A stretch of DNA of 64,000 bases from Archangium violaceum. GTDB taxonomy: Bacteria > Myxococcota > Myxococcia > Myxococcales > Myxococcaceae. How positions within the stretch are numbered: the stretch's first letter is position 1; every line of letters starts with the position of its first letter. Positions 9,892-19,353 of this stretch are shown in pieces. The stretch spans positions 558,001 through 622,000 of the forward strand of contig NZ_CP069338.1 in assembly GCF_016859125.1 (NCBI RefSeq). The letters are read 5' to 3'. A model generated the notes under the pieces. The model did no database searches, was not told the DNA's origin, and saw nothing but the letters and a program-made list of their open reading frames with translations. The position numbers were made by a program, and so were the translations under genes.

Positions 9892-10175
9892 CGACGGTGG
9901 CCGAGGACAAGGCCGCGGGACACACCCTCGCGCGGACACTCGCCGCCCTTCTGGGTGCGCCCCTCGCCGCGTTCGCGGTGGGCGCGGGACTGGTGGCCTT
10001 CCTGCCGGTGTCTCCCGAAGTGGCCTATCTGATCGGCTTCCACGTGATGGTGCCGCTCTGGGTGACGCTCGCGTGCGTGCTGCCGCTGCTGAAGAACGGG
10101 CGCGTGGCGTGGGGCGTGTGCCTCGCCTTCGCGGGCCCCGTCGCCGCCGCGCTGGTGCTCCGGAGGCTCGGGTGA
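9888..10175 (+). CDS. Small membrane protein, DUF3649-like iron-uptake protein
   Basis: A 95-residue protein with three predicted membrane helices, starting at a GTG that overlaps the previous stop. The opening LARTLAALLGAPLAAFAVGAGL resembles DUF3649 proteins, which occur beside PepSY proteins and TonB-dependent siderophore receptors. Its own stop overlaps the PepSY start by four bases, so translation of all three genes is probably coupled. No catalytic residues are visible. It may be a subunit or stabiliser of the PepSY membrane protein; that is inference. Confidence 0.68.
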   Translation: MTTVAEDKAAGHTLARTLAALLGAPLAAFAVGAGLVAFLPVSPEVAYLIGFHVMVPLWVTLACVLPLLKNGRVAWGVCLAFAGPVAAALVLRRLG

Positions 10176-11728
10176 AGCTCGCTCCTCGCACCTTCCGCAT
10201 CCAGTGGGACCTGCACGCGTGGGCGGGCGTCACCGCGAGTCTGTTCCTGTTCGTCATCTTCTTCTGTGGTGTCTTCGCGCTGTTCCGCGAGGAGCTCGAG
10301 GTCTGGCAGGAGCCCGCGCTCCACGTCGCCCCCGCGGGAGGCACGGCCCCGTCCTTCGATGCGCTGATGGCCCACCTGACGAAGAAGGGCCCGCTCGCGC
10401 GCGGCGCGCATGTGGGCTTCCTCACGCACGAGGAGACACGCTTCGTCACGGCCTACCTCTTCTCGCCGGGCGAGCCGCGGGAAGTCTGGCTCGATCCCGT
10501 CACCGGCGCGGAACTGGCCCCGCGGAGCCGGCTCTCGAGCGAGCTCTACTGGATGCACTTCTTCTACCGCGTGCCGCGAGGCATGGAGCTCACGGGCCTG
10601 ATCGCCATCGCGTCGCTCGTCGCGCTCGTCAGCGGCTTCTGGATCCACCTCAAGGACCTGCGCCAGCAGTGGTGGCGATTCCGCCCCTCACAGAAGCCGC
10701 GCTTCTCCGCGTCCGATGCGCACAAGGTGCTCGGCGTCTTCGGGCTACCCTTCACCGTGATGCTCGGCTGGACGGGGGCCGTCTTGTGCCTCTCCGCCCT
10801 GGCGGGGCAGGGGCTCACGGCCACGGTGTTCGATGGAAATCCCAGGCGGGTGAGCGAGCTCGCGGGCTACGCACAGCCCGTCCGCGAGGAGGCCCACTCG
10901 GACGCCGTCATGCGCCCCATCGACGAGCTCGTGTCCCGCGCTCGTGCCGCCGTGCCCGGGGCCACGGGCACGCCCCGCTACGTCGAGCTTCAGCTCCACG
11001 GTGACGCGAACGCGTGGGCGGGCATCTTCTTCCAGCTCGAGCCGCTCGGCGCGGACCACTTCGCCTTCCTCGACTCGGTGAGCGGCGCTCCGATCGCGAC
11101 GAGCCGCGAGTACGCGACCCCCTCCTTCTCCTTCGAGCGGGTGCTCTTCGATCTGCACTATGCGCGCTATGGAGGGCTGCTGTTGAAGCTGCTCTACGCA
11201 CTGCTCGCGCTCGCCATGTGCGGGGTCATCCTCACCGGCAACCTCATCTGGCTCGAGCGCCGGGACAGCCGGCGCGAGCACCTGGGCAACCGGCTCCTGG
11301 AGCGGCTGACCGTGGGCGTGTCCGGGGGACTCGCCTTCGCGACCTCGGTCTATTTCGCGGCGAACCGCGCGCTGCCGTGGGAAGCCCCGCGGCGGGCCGA
11401 TTGGGAGTTCGGCCTGTTCCTCGGGGCCTGGGCGCTCGCGGTCGGCTGGACGCTCGTGCCGCGCGCCTCCTCACGACAGGCGGGCGTCGTGCTCTGCATG
11501 GGGGCCGCGACGCTCTTCGGCGGAGTCGTCGTCGCGGACGTGGCCTTCAGGGATGCGAACCTGTTCACGGCGATCTCTCGAGGACTGCCGCCCGTCTTCA
11601 TCTCGGAGCTGCTGCTGTGCTCGCTCGCCCTGGGCTGTGGCGGCCTCGCGAGAGGCCTGGCGCGGGGACGTCCGACGGAGGTCCTTCGGGCCCCCGTCGA
11701 GACGCCCCCACGTGGCTACCAGGTGTAG
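10172..11728 (+). CDS. PepSY-associated membrane protein (putative ferric-siderophore reductase)
   Basis: A 518-residue inner-membrane protein of the PepSY_TM type. The N terminus has the family signature WDLHAWAG and a first membrane helix. A periplasmic PepSY-like domain follows (VWLDPVTGAEL), then further helices with SGFWIHLKDL and DAHKVLGVFGLPFTVMLGWTGAV, a second periplasmic PepSY-like portion and a C-terminal helical bundle. Proteins of this type, such as FoxB and PiuB, are tied to siderophore iron uptake and probably pass electrons to ferric chelates through histidines in the helices. GTG start with a four-base overlap to the previous gene. Its 3' end overlaps the convergent receptor gene by 13 bases. 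Confidence 0.88.
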   Translation: MKLAPRTFRIQWDLHAWAGVTASLFLFVIFFCGVFALFREELEVWQEPALHVAPAGGTAPSFDALMAHLTKKGPLARGAHVGFLTHEETRFVTAYLFSPGEPREVWLDPVTGAELAPRSRLSSELYWMHFFYRVPRGMELTGLIAIASLVALVSGFWIHLKDLRQQWWRFRPSQKPRFSASDAHKVLGVFGLPFTVMLGWTGAVLCLSALAGQGLTATVFDGNPRRVSELAGYAQPVREEAHSDAVMRPIDELVSRARAAVPGATGTPRYVELQLHGDANAWAGIFFQLEPLGADHFAFLDSVSGAPIATSREYATPSFSFERVLFDLHYARYGGLLLKLLYALLALAMCGVILTGNLIWLERRDSRREHLGNRLLERLTVGVSGGLAFATSVYFAANRALPWEAPRRADWEFGLFLGAWALAVGWTLVPRASSRQAGVVLCMGAATLFGGVVVADVAFRDANLFTAISRGLPPVFISELLLCSLALGCGGLARGLARGRPTEVLRAPVETPPRGYQV

Positions 11729-13875
11729 CCGACCTTGAACGTGGCCCGGCGCCGGTCACCGTAGAAGCAGGCCGTCGCGGAGCTGCAGGACGAGACGTAC
11801 GTGTCGTCCAGGAGGTTCGAGGCGTTGACCGCCGCCTGCCAGTGGCCCTTCTCGTAGTGGACGCCGGCGTCCACGAGCGTGAAGCCCGGCACCTCCAACG
11901 CGTTGTCACGGTCGGCGAACGACGCACCCACGTGGCGCGCGCCCGCTCCTACCCCAAGGCCCTCGAGCACCCCGCTCTGGAGGGTGTAGTCCAGCCACAG
12001 GGAGGCGAGGAGCCGAGGCACGCCCACCGGCACCTTGCCCACCTCGAAGTCCGCGCCCTCGGTGATTTCGAGCTGGTAGAGCGAGGCGGAGCCGATGAGG
12101 CTCAGCCCCTGCATCAGGCTCGCGTTCGCCTCCAGCTCGAGACCGCGCGAGCGCACCTCGCCGATCTGCAGCTGGTTGAAGGAGCCATCCGTCGTCAGGA
12201 AGTTCTCCCGCCGCAGCTCGAAGACGGAGAGGTTGAGCGAGGTCTTCACCTCGTCCGGCTGGAACTTGATGCCCGCCTCGAGCTGCTCGCCCCGCTCGGG
12301 CTCGAAGAGCTCTCCCGTCGCGGTGGTTCCGGCGACCGGGTTGAAGGAGCGGGCATAGCTGACGTACGGCGCCAGGCCGCTGTCGAAGGTGTAGATGAGG
12401 CCCGCGCGGCCACTGAAGGCCTGCTCGCTACCGTCGTAGCTCGAGGTCGGAAAGAGCTCGTTGTCGAGCCGCATGCCCACCCAGTCCTGGCGTCCGCTGA
12501 GCACCAGGTTCAACCGATCGGCGATCCGGAGCTGGTCCTGGAGGTAGACACCGAGCTGGTTCTGGCGGACCGCGTTGAGCGTGTAGCGCGAGGAGGTGGG
12601 CGTGGCGGGAACGTAGACGGGCTCGAGAAGGTCGAGCGAGGCCCCGGCCTCGTATCCCTGCTCGTCATCGAGTGCGTAGTGCTTGTAGTCGAGTCCGAAC
12701 AGCACGGTGTGGTGGAGCGGACCGGTGTCGAAACGCACCTGGGCCTGATTGTCGACCGTGAACAGCTCCGCGAGGGGCGTCGTCACGAAGTTGCCGCGGG
12801 CGAGCCGCGCATCCGCCGGAGAGCCCTCGTACCCGACGCCGTACAGGTTCTGGAAATCGATGGAGAGGTGGCCGTAGCGCAGGTTCTGGCGCACCGTCCA
12901 GGTGCCGTTGAAGCGATGCTCGAACTCGTAGCCGATCAGCGCCTGGTCACGCTTGAAGCGGTCCAGGTCCGGATCGCTCGTGAAGAGGTCCGTGGGGATG
13001 CGCCCATAGGGTGCGTCCACGACGGTGCCCACGTAGGGCAGGAAGTTCTGGCCGCGCGTGCGATCCACCAGGTAGCTGGCGTGGAGGGTCAGGCTCGTAC
13101 CGGCGGACGGCTTCCAGGTCACGCTCGGAGCGACGAAGAGGCGGTTGTTGTCGATGTACTGGACCTGGGTGTTCCCACCCCGGGCCAATCCCGTCACGCG
13201 GTAGAACCACTGCCCGCCCTGGCCGATGGGACCACCGAGGTCGATCGCGCCGTAGCCATTGAGGTACTCGTTGATGCCGGCTTCCACATGGAGGAGCCGA
13301 TCGGAGGGAGGCCGCTTGCTGACGAGGTTGAGCAGGCCGCCTGGATTGGTGCCGCCGTAGAGCACCGACGAGGGGCCTCGCACCGCCTCGATCCGCTCCA
13401 ACCCGAAAGGCTCGAGCCTCCAGGTGGAGAAGGAGCTGGAGAGGAGCTGCAACCCGTCGAGGTAGTAGCCCGCCTCCTGCGAGGGGAAGCCCCTCATCAG
13501 GAACCAGTCGTTGCGCGAGTCGGCGCCGAACGACTCGGAACGGACTCCGGGCGTGTAGCGCGTGGCCTCGACGATGGTCTGCGCCTGCTGGGCTTCCATC
13601 TGCTCACGGCCCACGACGGAGACCGACTGCGGCGTCTCGAGGAGCGACGTGTCCGTCTTGGTGCCGCTCGCGCTCTGCCGGGCGACATAGCCGCCGACAG
13701 GGCCCGTGGCGCTCTCCCGCTCGCTCTCGACATGAACGGTGTCCAGGGTGAGCGGCGTCCCCTGCTCCTGCTCCTGCGCGACCGCCGTCGTCGCGAGCAC
13801 GAGGAGTGAGACGCCCGCGAGAGTGCCCTGCATGGTGAAGCGCCGCACACGCCTATCTGGAATGGGAGGAGACAT
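11716..13875 (-). CDS. TonB-dependent ferric-siderophore receptor
   Basis: Outer-membrane gated barrel of the FhuE/FpvA/FoxA type (719 residues). A signal peptide covers about residues 15-35, then a TonB-box-like LDTVHVES. The plug domain carries LLETPQSVSVVGREQM, DWFLMRGF and IEAVRGPSSVLYGGTNPGGLLNLVSKRP. A long barrel ends in the aromatic residue W, as expected for outer-membrane insertion. The plug phrases are diagnostic of siderophore rather than vitamin receptors; the actual siderophore cannot be read from sequence. A Fur-box-like palindrome lies 15 bases before the start. An alternative ATG (MQGTL) 14 codons in gives a shorter signal peptide. Confidence 0.93.
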   Translation of the reverse strand: MSPPIPDRRVRRFTMQGTLAGVSLLVLATTAVAQEQEQGTPLTLDTVHVESERESATGPVGGYVARQSASGTKTDTSLLETPQSVSVVGREQMEAQQAQTIVEATRYTPGVRSESFGADSRNDWFLMRGFPSQEAGYYLDGLQLLSSSFSTWRLEPFGLERIEAVRGPSSVLYGGTNPGGLLNLVSKRPPSDRLLHVEAGINEYLNGYGAIDLGGPIGQGGQWFYRVTGLARGGNTQVQYIDNNRLFVAPSVTWKPSAGTSLTLHASYLVDRTRGQNFLPYVGTVVDAPYGRIPTDLFTSDPDLDRFKRDQALIGYEFEHRFNGTWTVRQNLRYGHLSIDFQNLYGVGYEGSPADARLARGNFVTTPLAELFTVDNQAQVRFDTGPLHHTVLFGLDYKHYALDDEQGYEAGASLDLLEPVYVPATPTSSRYTLNAVRQNQLGVYLQDQLRIADRLNLVLSGRQDWVGMRLDNELFPTSSYDGSEQAFSGRAGLIYTFDSGLAPYVSYARSFNPVAGTTATGELFEPERGEQLEAGIKFQPDEVKTSLNLSVFELRRENFLTTDGSFNQLQIGEVRSRGLELEANASLMQGLSLIGSASLYQLEITEGADFEVGKVPVGVPRLLASLWLDYTLQSGVLEGLGVGAGARHVGASFADRDNALEVPGFTLVDAGVHYEKGHWQAAVNASNLLDDTYVSSCSSATACFYGDRRRATFKVGYTW

Positions 13876-13889
13876 TTCGTGGCTTTTTG

Positions 13890-13900
13890 AGAATGATTCT
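13890..13900. promoter_or_regulatory. Fur-box-like palindrome before the siderophore receptor
   Basis: AGAATGATTCT is a perfect 11-bp palindrome inside an AT-rich patch (TTTTTGAGAATGATTCTAAG) immediately upstream of the receptor start. AGAATnATTCT-type cores are typical Fur/Fur-like operator cores. The close spacing would let a bound repressor block transcription or initiation. Confidence 0.6.
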
Positions 13901-13975
13901 AAGTTGCAGATTCAGAGACTGAACGTGCTGCGGCCTAGCATGGGCGTATGAGGCAGGCAAGCCGGGAACGTACTC

Positions 13976-14378
13976 CTAGCGAAGGCCCGTGGCGCTGGCG
14001 CGACGGCAACGTGCCCGGCCCAGCCACAGCGGCAGCAAGAGCGCGGGGAGCGTCAGGAGATCGGCCACGTCCGCGGTATGAGCCACCGGAGCCACGCGGG
14101 GAACGTGGGTGCCGCGCCAGAGCGCGCCGAGCGCGCGCACCGGCGGATTTCGCACACGTCCCCCGTTCCGCAGACCACGGTCACGTACTCCTCCACCCGG
14201 AGCGGCACCGGTGCGTCCGCGGTATCGAGCACGACTGCCGCACTCGTGGGCTCGGTCGCCCCATTCGCTGCTCGTGACCCGAGCCGCCACCCAGGGCCTG
14301 CCGGGCTCGGAAGGAGCCGCCGGCCCAAACCGCGACGTCAATGTCACGGTGAGCCAGGGCAATGCTGTCAGGGGGCAC
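13976..14378 (-). pseudogene. Frame-broken remnant of a small membrane protein gene
   Basis: No single frame covers this stretch, but two adjacent minus-strand frames each show strong G/C-ending codons over part of it. The upstream frame reads VEEYVTVVCGTGDVCEIRRCA. Below about position 14110 the bias moves to another frame reading ADVADLLTLPALLLPLWLG and ending in a TAG at the 13976 end. The latter resembles the C-terminal TDLLALPxLxxxWW stretch of small hypothetical membrane proteins I recall from myxobacteria. The simplest reading is one gene broken by a frameshift. A sequencing indel, or two unrelated short ORFs, cannot be excluded. Confidence 0.4.
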
Positions 14379-14421
14379 CTCTTCGGAAGAGAAGCGCCTC
14401 TCCTGGAAGCCCGCCCGTGCC

Positions 14422-14450
14422 CCACGCGGTGGAGGGGGTCCACCGCGTGG
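14422..14450 (-). terminator. Perfect 12-bp hairpin after infC
   Basis: CCACGCGGTGGA and TCCACCGCGTGG flank a GGGGG loop 14 bases past the infC stop. The stem is perfect and very stable. No U-run follows on the minus strand, so it may act with Rho or protect the 3' end of the mRNA. Confidence 0.55.
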
Positions 14451-14463
14451 CGGGCGTCCTCAC

Positions 14464-15138
<675 letters not shown>

Positions 15139-15167
15139 GTTGACTCTCCTTCGAAATGGGTTCTGGA

Positions 15168-15192
15168 CCTGTCCCCCCGAAAGTGGGACAGG
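15168..15192 (-). promoter_or_regulatory. Hairpin in the infC leader
   Basis: CCTGTCCC pairs with GGGACAGG around a 9-base loop, ending 16 bases before the infC Shine-Dalgarno. It could modulate ribosome access or mark an attenuation or processing site. The regulatory role is inference. Confidence 0.4.
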
Positions 15193-15438
15193 CCGCTTCG
15201 GTATGACAGGGTGCCCGACACGGACGTAAGGCCGCCCCCCTTCCTCACGTCCCGTGCGTGACACTGTGGCCTCCCGATGTAGGAGTGCCTCCAGGTGCCC
15301 GCTCGCCTGATAGGAGGGAGAGCTTACGACGAACTCTCCCCGACCGAGGACGGTAATACCAGAGATAACGCCGGGTCCGTGATCCCGCCGTGGAACCGAT
15401 GGTCCGAAACCCGGCGGCCGGCCGATGCGAGCCCTCCC

Positions 15439-15455
15439 CCTCCTCGGAGAGGAGG
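15439..15455 (-). terminator. Short hairpin after the phospholipase D gene
   Basis: A 7-bp stem (CCTCCTC/GAGGAGG) with a 3-base loop lies 14 bases past the stop codon. It has no U-run; weak evidence for termination between this gene and infC. Confidence 0.3.
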
Positions 15456-15469
15456 AGCCCTGGGCCCGC

Positions 15470-16732
15470 TCAGAGCACCTTGCGGAAGGCGTACAGCACA
15501 CGCTCGAGCAGCTTCTGCCACAGCGGACGGCGGCGGAACTCCGCCAGGTCCACCTCCCGGCAGCTCTGGCAGTCCCCGCGGAAGGACTCCTCCAGCACGC
15601 GCCCCAGCCGCGGGTCCGCGAAGACGGCGTTCACTTCATGGTTGAAGAGGAGCGACAGCCGCTCGAGGTTGAACGAGCCGATGGTGCCCCACGCCCCATC
15701 CACCACCGCCGTCTTCGCGTGCAGCACGCAGCGCTCCCACTCGAAGATGCGGACGCCCGCGGTGAGCAGCTTCTCGTAGAAGGCGCGCGTGGCGTGCACC
15801 AGCCAGGGGTGGTCCCCCTTCGAGTTGAGCAGCAGGCTCACCTCCACCCCGCGCTGGGCGGCCTCGCGCAAGGCGGCCACCAGCTTCCGGTCCGGGATGA
15901 AGTACGCGGCCGCCACCAGCACGCTGCGCTTCGCGCGGGAGATGGCATGCAGGTAGGCGCGGTGGATGCTCCGACGGCTGGAGAGCACCGCCAGGCTCAC
16001 CTCCCCCCGCCTGCGCAGCGCGGCCTGGCGCTTCCGGTGGCGCGAGTCCCGCCAGGAGCGGAAGCGATCCTGGAACGCCATGCGCCAGGTGGCCACGAAG
16101 CGGCGCTCCAGCTCGTACACCGCCGGCCCTTCCACCCTCAGCACGTCGTCGCGCCAGGCACCGCCCTGTCCCTCGGGGGCCCAGTGGGCGGAGATGTTCA
16201 CCCCGCCGATGAAGGCCACCTCACCGTCCACCGCCAATATCTTCCGGTGGTCACGCCGCAGCAGGTAGCGCAGGCCCCGGCCCAGGCGGGTGAAGGGCTT
16301 GAAGGGACGGATGTCCACCCCGCGCGCGCGCAGTCCCTCGAAGAAATCGCGCCGGCTCGTCCAGGAGCCCAGCGCGTCGTAGAGCACCTTCACGTGCACG
16401 CCGCGCTCGGCCGCCTCCGCCAGCGCCTCTCCGAACAGCTCCCCCACCGCGTCGGAGATGAACATGTACGTTTCGAGGTGGATGTAGCGGCGGGCGCCCC
16501 GGATGGCCGCCAACATGGCCGGGTAGGCCTCCACCCCATCGCGCAGCAACTGGCACGCATTGCCCCGCAGGACGGAGTGCGAGCGCGGCAGGTAGTAGCG
16601 GGCGAGCAGCGAGGGAGAGACCTGGGGGCTCCACACCGGCGTTGGAGCAGGCAGGCAGCCAACCTCCTGCTCTCGTGTCTCCCCGGTCCGCTCCCTGGCC
16701 TCCGCGCCGATCCCCACCTCCAGCTCACGCAT
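15470..16732 (-). CDS. Phospholipase D-family cardiolipin synthase (ClsB-like)
   Basis: A 420-residue protein with two HKD active-site motifs: RRDHRKILAVDGEVAFIGGVNI near residue 160 and LHAKTAVVDGAWGTIGSFNL near residue 337. This arrangement joins two phospholipid head groups through a phosphatidyl-histidine intermediate to make cardiolipin. There are no N-terminal membrane helices, so it resembles ClsB rather than ClsA. It could also be a general PLD-type transphosphatidylase. No clear ribosome site precedes the ATG, and the first 35 residues are poorly conserved in character, so the true start may be further in. It lies downstream of the FHA gene on the same strand, 77 bases away. Confidence 0.9.
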   Translation of the reverse strand: MRELEVGIGAEARERTGETREQEVGCLPAPTPVWSPQVSPSLLARYYLPRSHSVLRGNACQLLRDGVEAYPAMLAAIRGARRYIHLETYMFISDAVGELFGEALAEAAERGVHVKVLYDALGSWTSRRDFFEGLRARGVDIRPFKPFTRLGRGLRYLLRRDHRKILAVDGEVAFIGGVNISAHWAPEGQGGAWRDDVLRVEGPAVYELERRFVATWRMAFQDRFRSWRDSRHRKRQAALRRRGEVSLAVLSSRRSIHRAYLHAISRAKRSVLVAAAYFIPDRKLVAALREAAQRGVEVSLLLNSKGDHPWLVHATRAFYEKLLTAGVRIFEWERCVLHAKTAVVDGAWGTIGSFNLERLSLLFNHEVNAVFADPRLGRVLEESFRGDCQSCREVDLAEFRRRPLWQKLLERVLYAFRKVL

Positions 16733-16809
16733 GGTGAGACAAGGGTGGGAATGATCGGACGATCCGGCAACCGCTCAGCTCCGCGCCGGCGTCAACCCCG
16801 ACACAACGA

Positions 16810-18420
16810 CTACAGGCCCAGGTTGGCGCGCTTCACCTCCGCCATGCGGGCGCAGGGCTGGTCGTAGTCGTCCGGGAAGTACTCGCGCGTATGATCCAAC
16901 GTGGCCGAGGCCGCCTGCCAGTTGTTCTGGTTCGCGTAGCCCTCCACCTCCAGCATCAGCTTGGAGCACACGCGGTCCAACTCCTTCTGCGCGTCCTTCA
17001 CGCGCTCGCGCGCCTCGAAGTAGAGGTCCGGCCTGGGCTCGGGGTGGGCCTCCAGCAGCAGCCACGCCTCGCGGAAGGACTTCCACGCCTCGTAGCGGTT
17101 GCGCGCGCCCACCGTCGCGTTCTCCATGTTCTTGCGGCCACGCACGTACGACTTGCGCGCCTCCTCGAGCAGCTGCTCGGGTGGAATCTCCGGCAGCAGC
17201 ACCTTCTCCAGCCAGATGTTCCAGATGCGCCACGAGTCCTCACCCGGAGGATTCTTCGTGTTGTCGAAGGTGATGCGGTTGACCTCGCCCTTCTTGAGCA
17301 TCTCCGAGGGGATCATCAGCTCGAGGACGCGATCCTGGCTGGCCATCGTGTCCGGGGGCACCTTGCCCAGGTCCACGCCGTTGACGGTGATCACCACCTC
17401 GCCCTCGGAAATCCCCTGCGCCTGGTAGTGCAGCAGGCCCAGGGCGCGTGTGGCGGCGGTGTACTCCCACTCGAACACCTTCTGATCCGAGCGCTCCCAC
17501 ATCACGCCCTCGCCCAGGCCGAAGGAATCATCGATGGGCCTGGCGCTGAGGGTGGTGGGCTCGGGGCCCCGCGCCACCTTCTGCTCGCCGCCGAGCACCA
17601 CCCAGTACAGCAGGCCCATGAGGCCCAGCGCCACCACCACGCCCGCGCCGATGATGCCCCGGCGCACGTTCTGGCTCGCATCGAGCCAGAAGAGCTTGAT
17701 GTTGGCCACCAGACCGGGAGACTCGCGCCGGATGCGGGCGCGCTCCGCGGCGGACAACCCTCCACCGCCCTGAGCCGCCGGAGAACCCCGCGCCACCGCG
17801 TTGGCGGTGGGACGGCGGGGCGGAGCCGCGGGCGCGGAGTCCGGAGCACGCGCCAGGGCGGCGGGTTGGGAACCGGCGCGGGTGGATGTGCGAGCGGGAG
17901 CCGTCGCGGGCAGGGCGGGCTGCGTTCCCGCGCGGGTGGGCGTGCGAAGGGCCTGGATGGGGCGGGTGGTGTTGAGCCGGGCCTCCTCGAGCTCCTCCGC
18001 GTTCGCGCCCTCGGGAGCCAGGGCCTCGCCGCGGGTACGGCTGCGCGGACGCGCCACCTGCTCCACGGACACGATACGCGTGCTGTTGTCGTCCTGCTGG
18101 ACCGGTGCCTCCGCCGTGACCGGGTCCTCCGCGGGCTTGAAGACGAACACCACCGGACCGAGCGACAACTGATCGCCCTCCGCCAGCGCCTGCTTCCCCG
18201 CAACCAGAGTGCCATTGACCCGGGTGCCATTGGAGCTGCCGAGGTCCTCGACGAAGTACCCACCCTTCTCGGAGAAGATGCGGCAGTGGCGGCGGGAGAT
18301 GCCCGCGTCGTACAGGACGACGTCACACTCGGCGACACGGCCGATGAGGACGGAGTCCTGCTCGAAGACGAACTCCTTCCCGGCCTCCTTGCCCTCGGCG
18401 ATCGTCAGCTGGAAGCTCAT
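16810..18420 (-). CDS. FHA-domain membrane protein with C-terminal helical repeats
   Basis: A 536-residue protein. The N-terminal FHA domain (about residues 20-95: SVLIGRVAECDVVLYDAGISRRHCRIF, DLGSSNGTRVNG) binds phosphothreonine peptides. A Pro/Ala/Arg-rich linker follows to about residue 235, then one membrane helix (IIGAGVVVALGLMGLLYWVV, about 252-275). The C-terminal 250 residues include a beta-rich part and TPR-like helices. Topology puts the FHA domain in the cytoplasm and the helical part outside. It probably senses Ser/Thr-kinase signalling. It starts 9 bases after the WYL regulator, with a GAGGG ribosome site, so the three genes are probably one operon. The exact role is unknown. Confidence 0.85.
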   Translation of the reverse strand: MSFQLTIAEGKEAGKEFVFEQDSVLIGRVAECDVVLYDAGISRRHCRIFSEKGGYFVEDLGSSNGTRVNGTLVAGKQALAEGDQLSLGPVVFVFKPAEDPVTAEAPVQQDDNSTRIVSVEQVARPRSRTRGEALAPEGANAEELEEARLNTTRPIQALRTPTRAGTQPALPATAPARTSTRAGSQPAALARAPDSAPAAPPRRPTANAVARGSPAAQGGGGLSAAERARIRRESPGLVANIKLFWLDASQNVRRGIIGAGVVVALGLMGLLYWVVLGGEQKVARGPEPTTLSARPIDDSFGLGEGVMWERSDQKVFEWEYTAATRALGLLHYQAQGISEGEVVITVNGVDLGKVPPDTMASQDRVLELMIPSEMLKKGEVNRITFDNTKNPPGEDSWRIWNIWLEKVLLPEIPPEQLLEEARKSYVRGRKNMENATVGARNRYEAWKSFREAWLLLEAHPEPRPDLYFEARERVKDAQKELDRVCSKLMLEVEGYANQNNWQAASATLDHTREYFPDDYDQPCARMAEVKRANLGL

Positions 18421-18429
18421 GGAAAACCC

Positions 18430-19353
18430 TCAGACTCCTAGAGCGGCCTTCGCCGCACGGGCCACGGCCGCACGGGCCGAGGCAGGCTCGAGCACCTCGG
18501 CCTCTCCGCCGAACGATAGCACCCACTGCGTCAACCAGCGCTCGTTGTCTCCCGCGACCCGCACCTCGACGCCCCCATCCGCGAGCAGGCGGGCGTCCTC
18601 GCCGAAGCGCTCCCGGACGTAGGGCGCCACGAGCCGGGAGAAGCGCACCCGGACGGCGGCATTGGTCCGGGCGGGGTTGGGCACCTCGGCGCGAGCGTCC
18701 TCCCGGGGCTGGAAGGTGGCGTCGGTGAGGGCCAGGGTCTGCATCCGGTCCACCCGGAAGAGCCGATCGTCCTGGCGGTTGAGGCACCACGCCTGGAGGT
18801 ACCACTGGCCCCGGTGGCTGAGCAGCTCGTGCGGCCGGACCCGGCGCGACTCGGGGGCGCCCCGGCCGGGGGTGGCATAGTCGAACGTCACCTCACGCCG
18901 CTCGTGGATGGCGCGGGTGAGCGGTCCCAGGGCCTGCGGGGCATCCACCGCGGCGTCGATCTTCCGGTACATCTCGCGGAAGCGCTCGCCCGCGCCCGGA
19001 GGCAGCACGCGCTCCAGCTTCTCCACCGCGCTGCGCAGCGCATCACCCGCCGCAGGACGCAGCAGCTCCGCCGAGGCGGCCAGGGCCGAGGCCTCGCCCA
19101 CCGTCAGCCGGGGCGGCGCGGACAGGCGCTGGTCGAGATCGACGTAGACGCGCTCGTTCTCGACGTAGATGTCGATGTAGTCGTCCGGGTTGAAGGGAGG
19201 CCGGCCCACGCAGGCGAGCAGATCCAGATCCTCCAGCAGGTGCTCCCGGCTGACGTTGAGGGCGCTCGCCAGCTCCTGCACGGAGATACCAGGGCGCGAG
19301 GAGACGAAGGGGACGAGGAACAGCAGGCGGCGCAAACGCTCGTGGACACTCAT
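18430..19353 (-). CDS. WYL-domain transcriptional regulator (PafC-like)
   Basis: A 307-residue regulator with an N-terminal winged helix (PGISVQELASALNVSREHLLEDLDLLACVG) and a WYL domain (IHERREVTFDYATPGRGAPESRRVRPHELLSHRGQWYLQAWCLNRQDDRLFRVDRM) with a C-terminal extension. WYL domains bind nucleic acid or nucleotides and often control DNA-damage or defence genes. The paired, overlapping organisation with a second WYL gene (ATGA overlap) mirrors PafB-PafC, the heterodimeric DNA-damage regulator of actinobacteria; myxobacterial roles are not established. The following FHA gene is probably cotranscribed. Confidence 0.85.
   Translation of the reverse strand: MSVHERLRRLLFLVPFVSSRPGISVQELASALNVSREHLLEDLDLLACVGRPPFNPDDYIDIYVENERVYVDLDQRLSAPPRLTVGEASALAASAELLRPAAGDALRSAVEKLERVLPPGAGERFREMYRKIDAAVDAPQALGPLTRAIHERREVTFDYATPGRGAPESRRVRPHELLSHRGQWYLQAWCLNRQDDRLFRVDRMQTLALTDATFQPREDARAEVPNPARTNAAVRVRFSRLVAPYVRERFGEDARLLADGGVEVRVAGDNERWLTQWVLSFGGEAEVLEPASARAAVARAAKAALGV

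Larger units (their letters stand above)
15139..15469 (-). other. infC leader / intergenic region
   Basis: No gene is supported here. On the minus strand it holds the infC Shine-Dalgarno (GAAGGAG at 15146-15152), a leader hairpin at 15168-15192 and, at the far end, a possible terminator of the upstream phospholipase gene. The infC frame stays open upstream, but its codons do not look like coding sequence and the resulting peptide is not IF-3-like. Confidence 0.6.

Noticed and set aside
15139-15501. Upstream ATG giving a 345-residue IF-3
   Set aside because: The extra 120 residues are compositionally non-coding, would cross the leader hairpin and overlap the end of the phospholipase gene; the Shine-Dalgarno and family alignment place the start at ATC.
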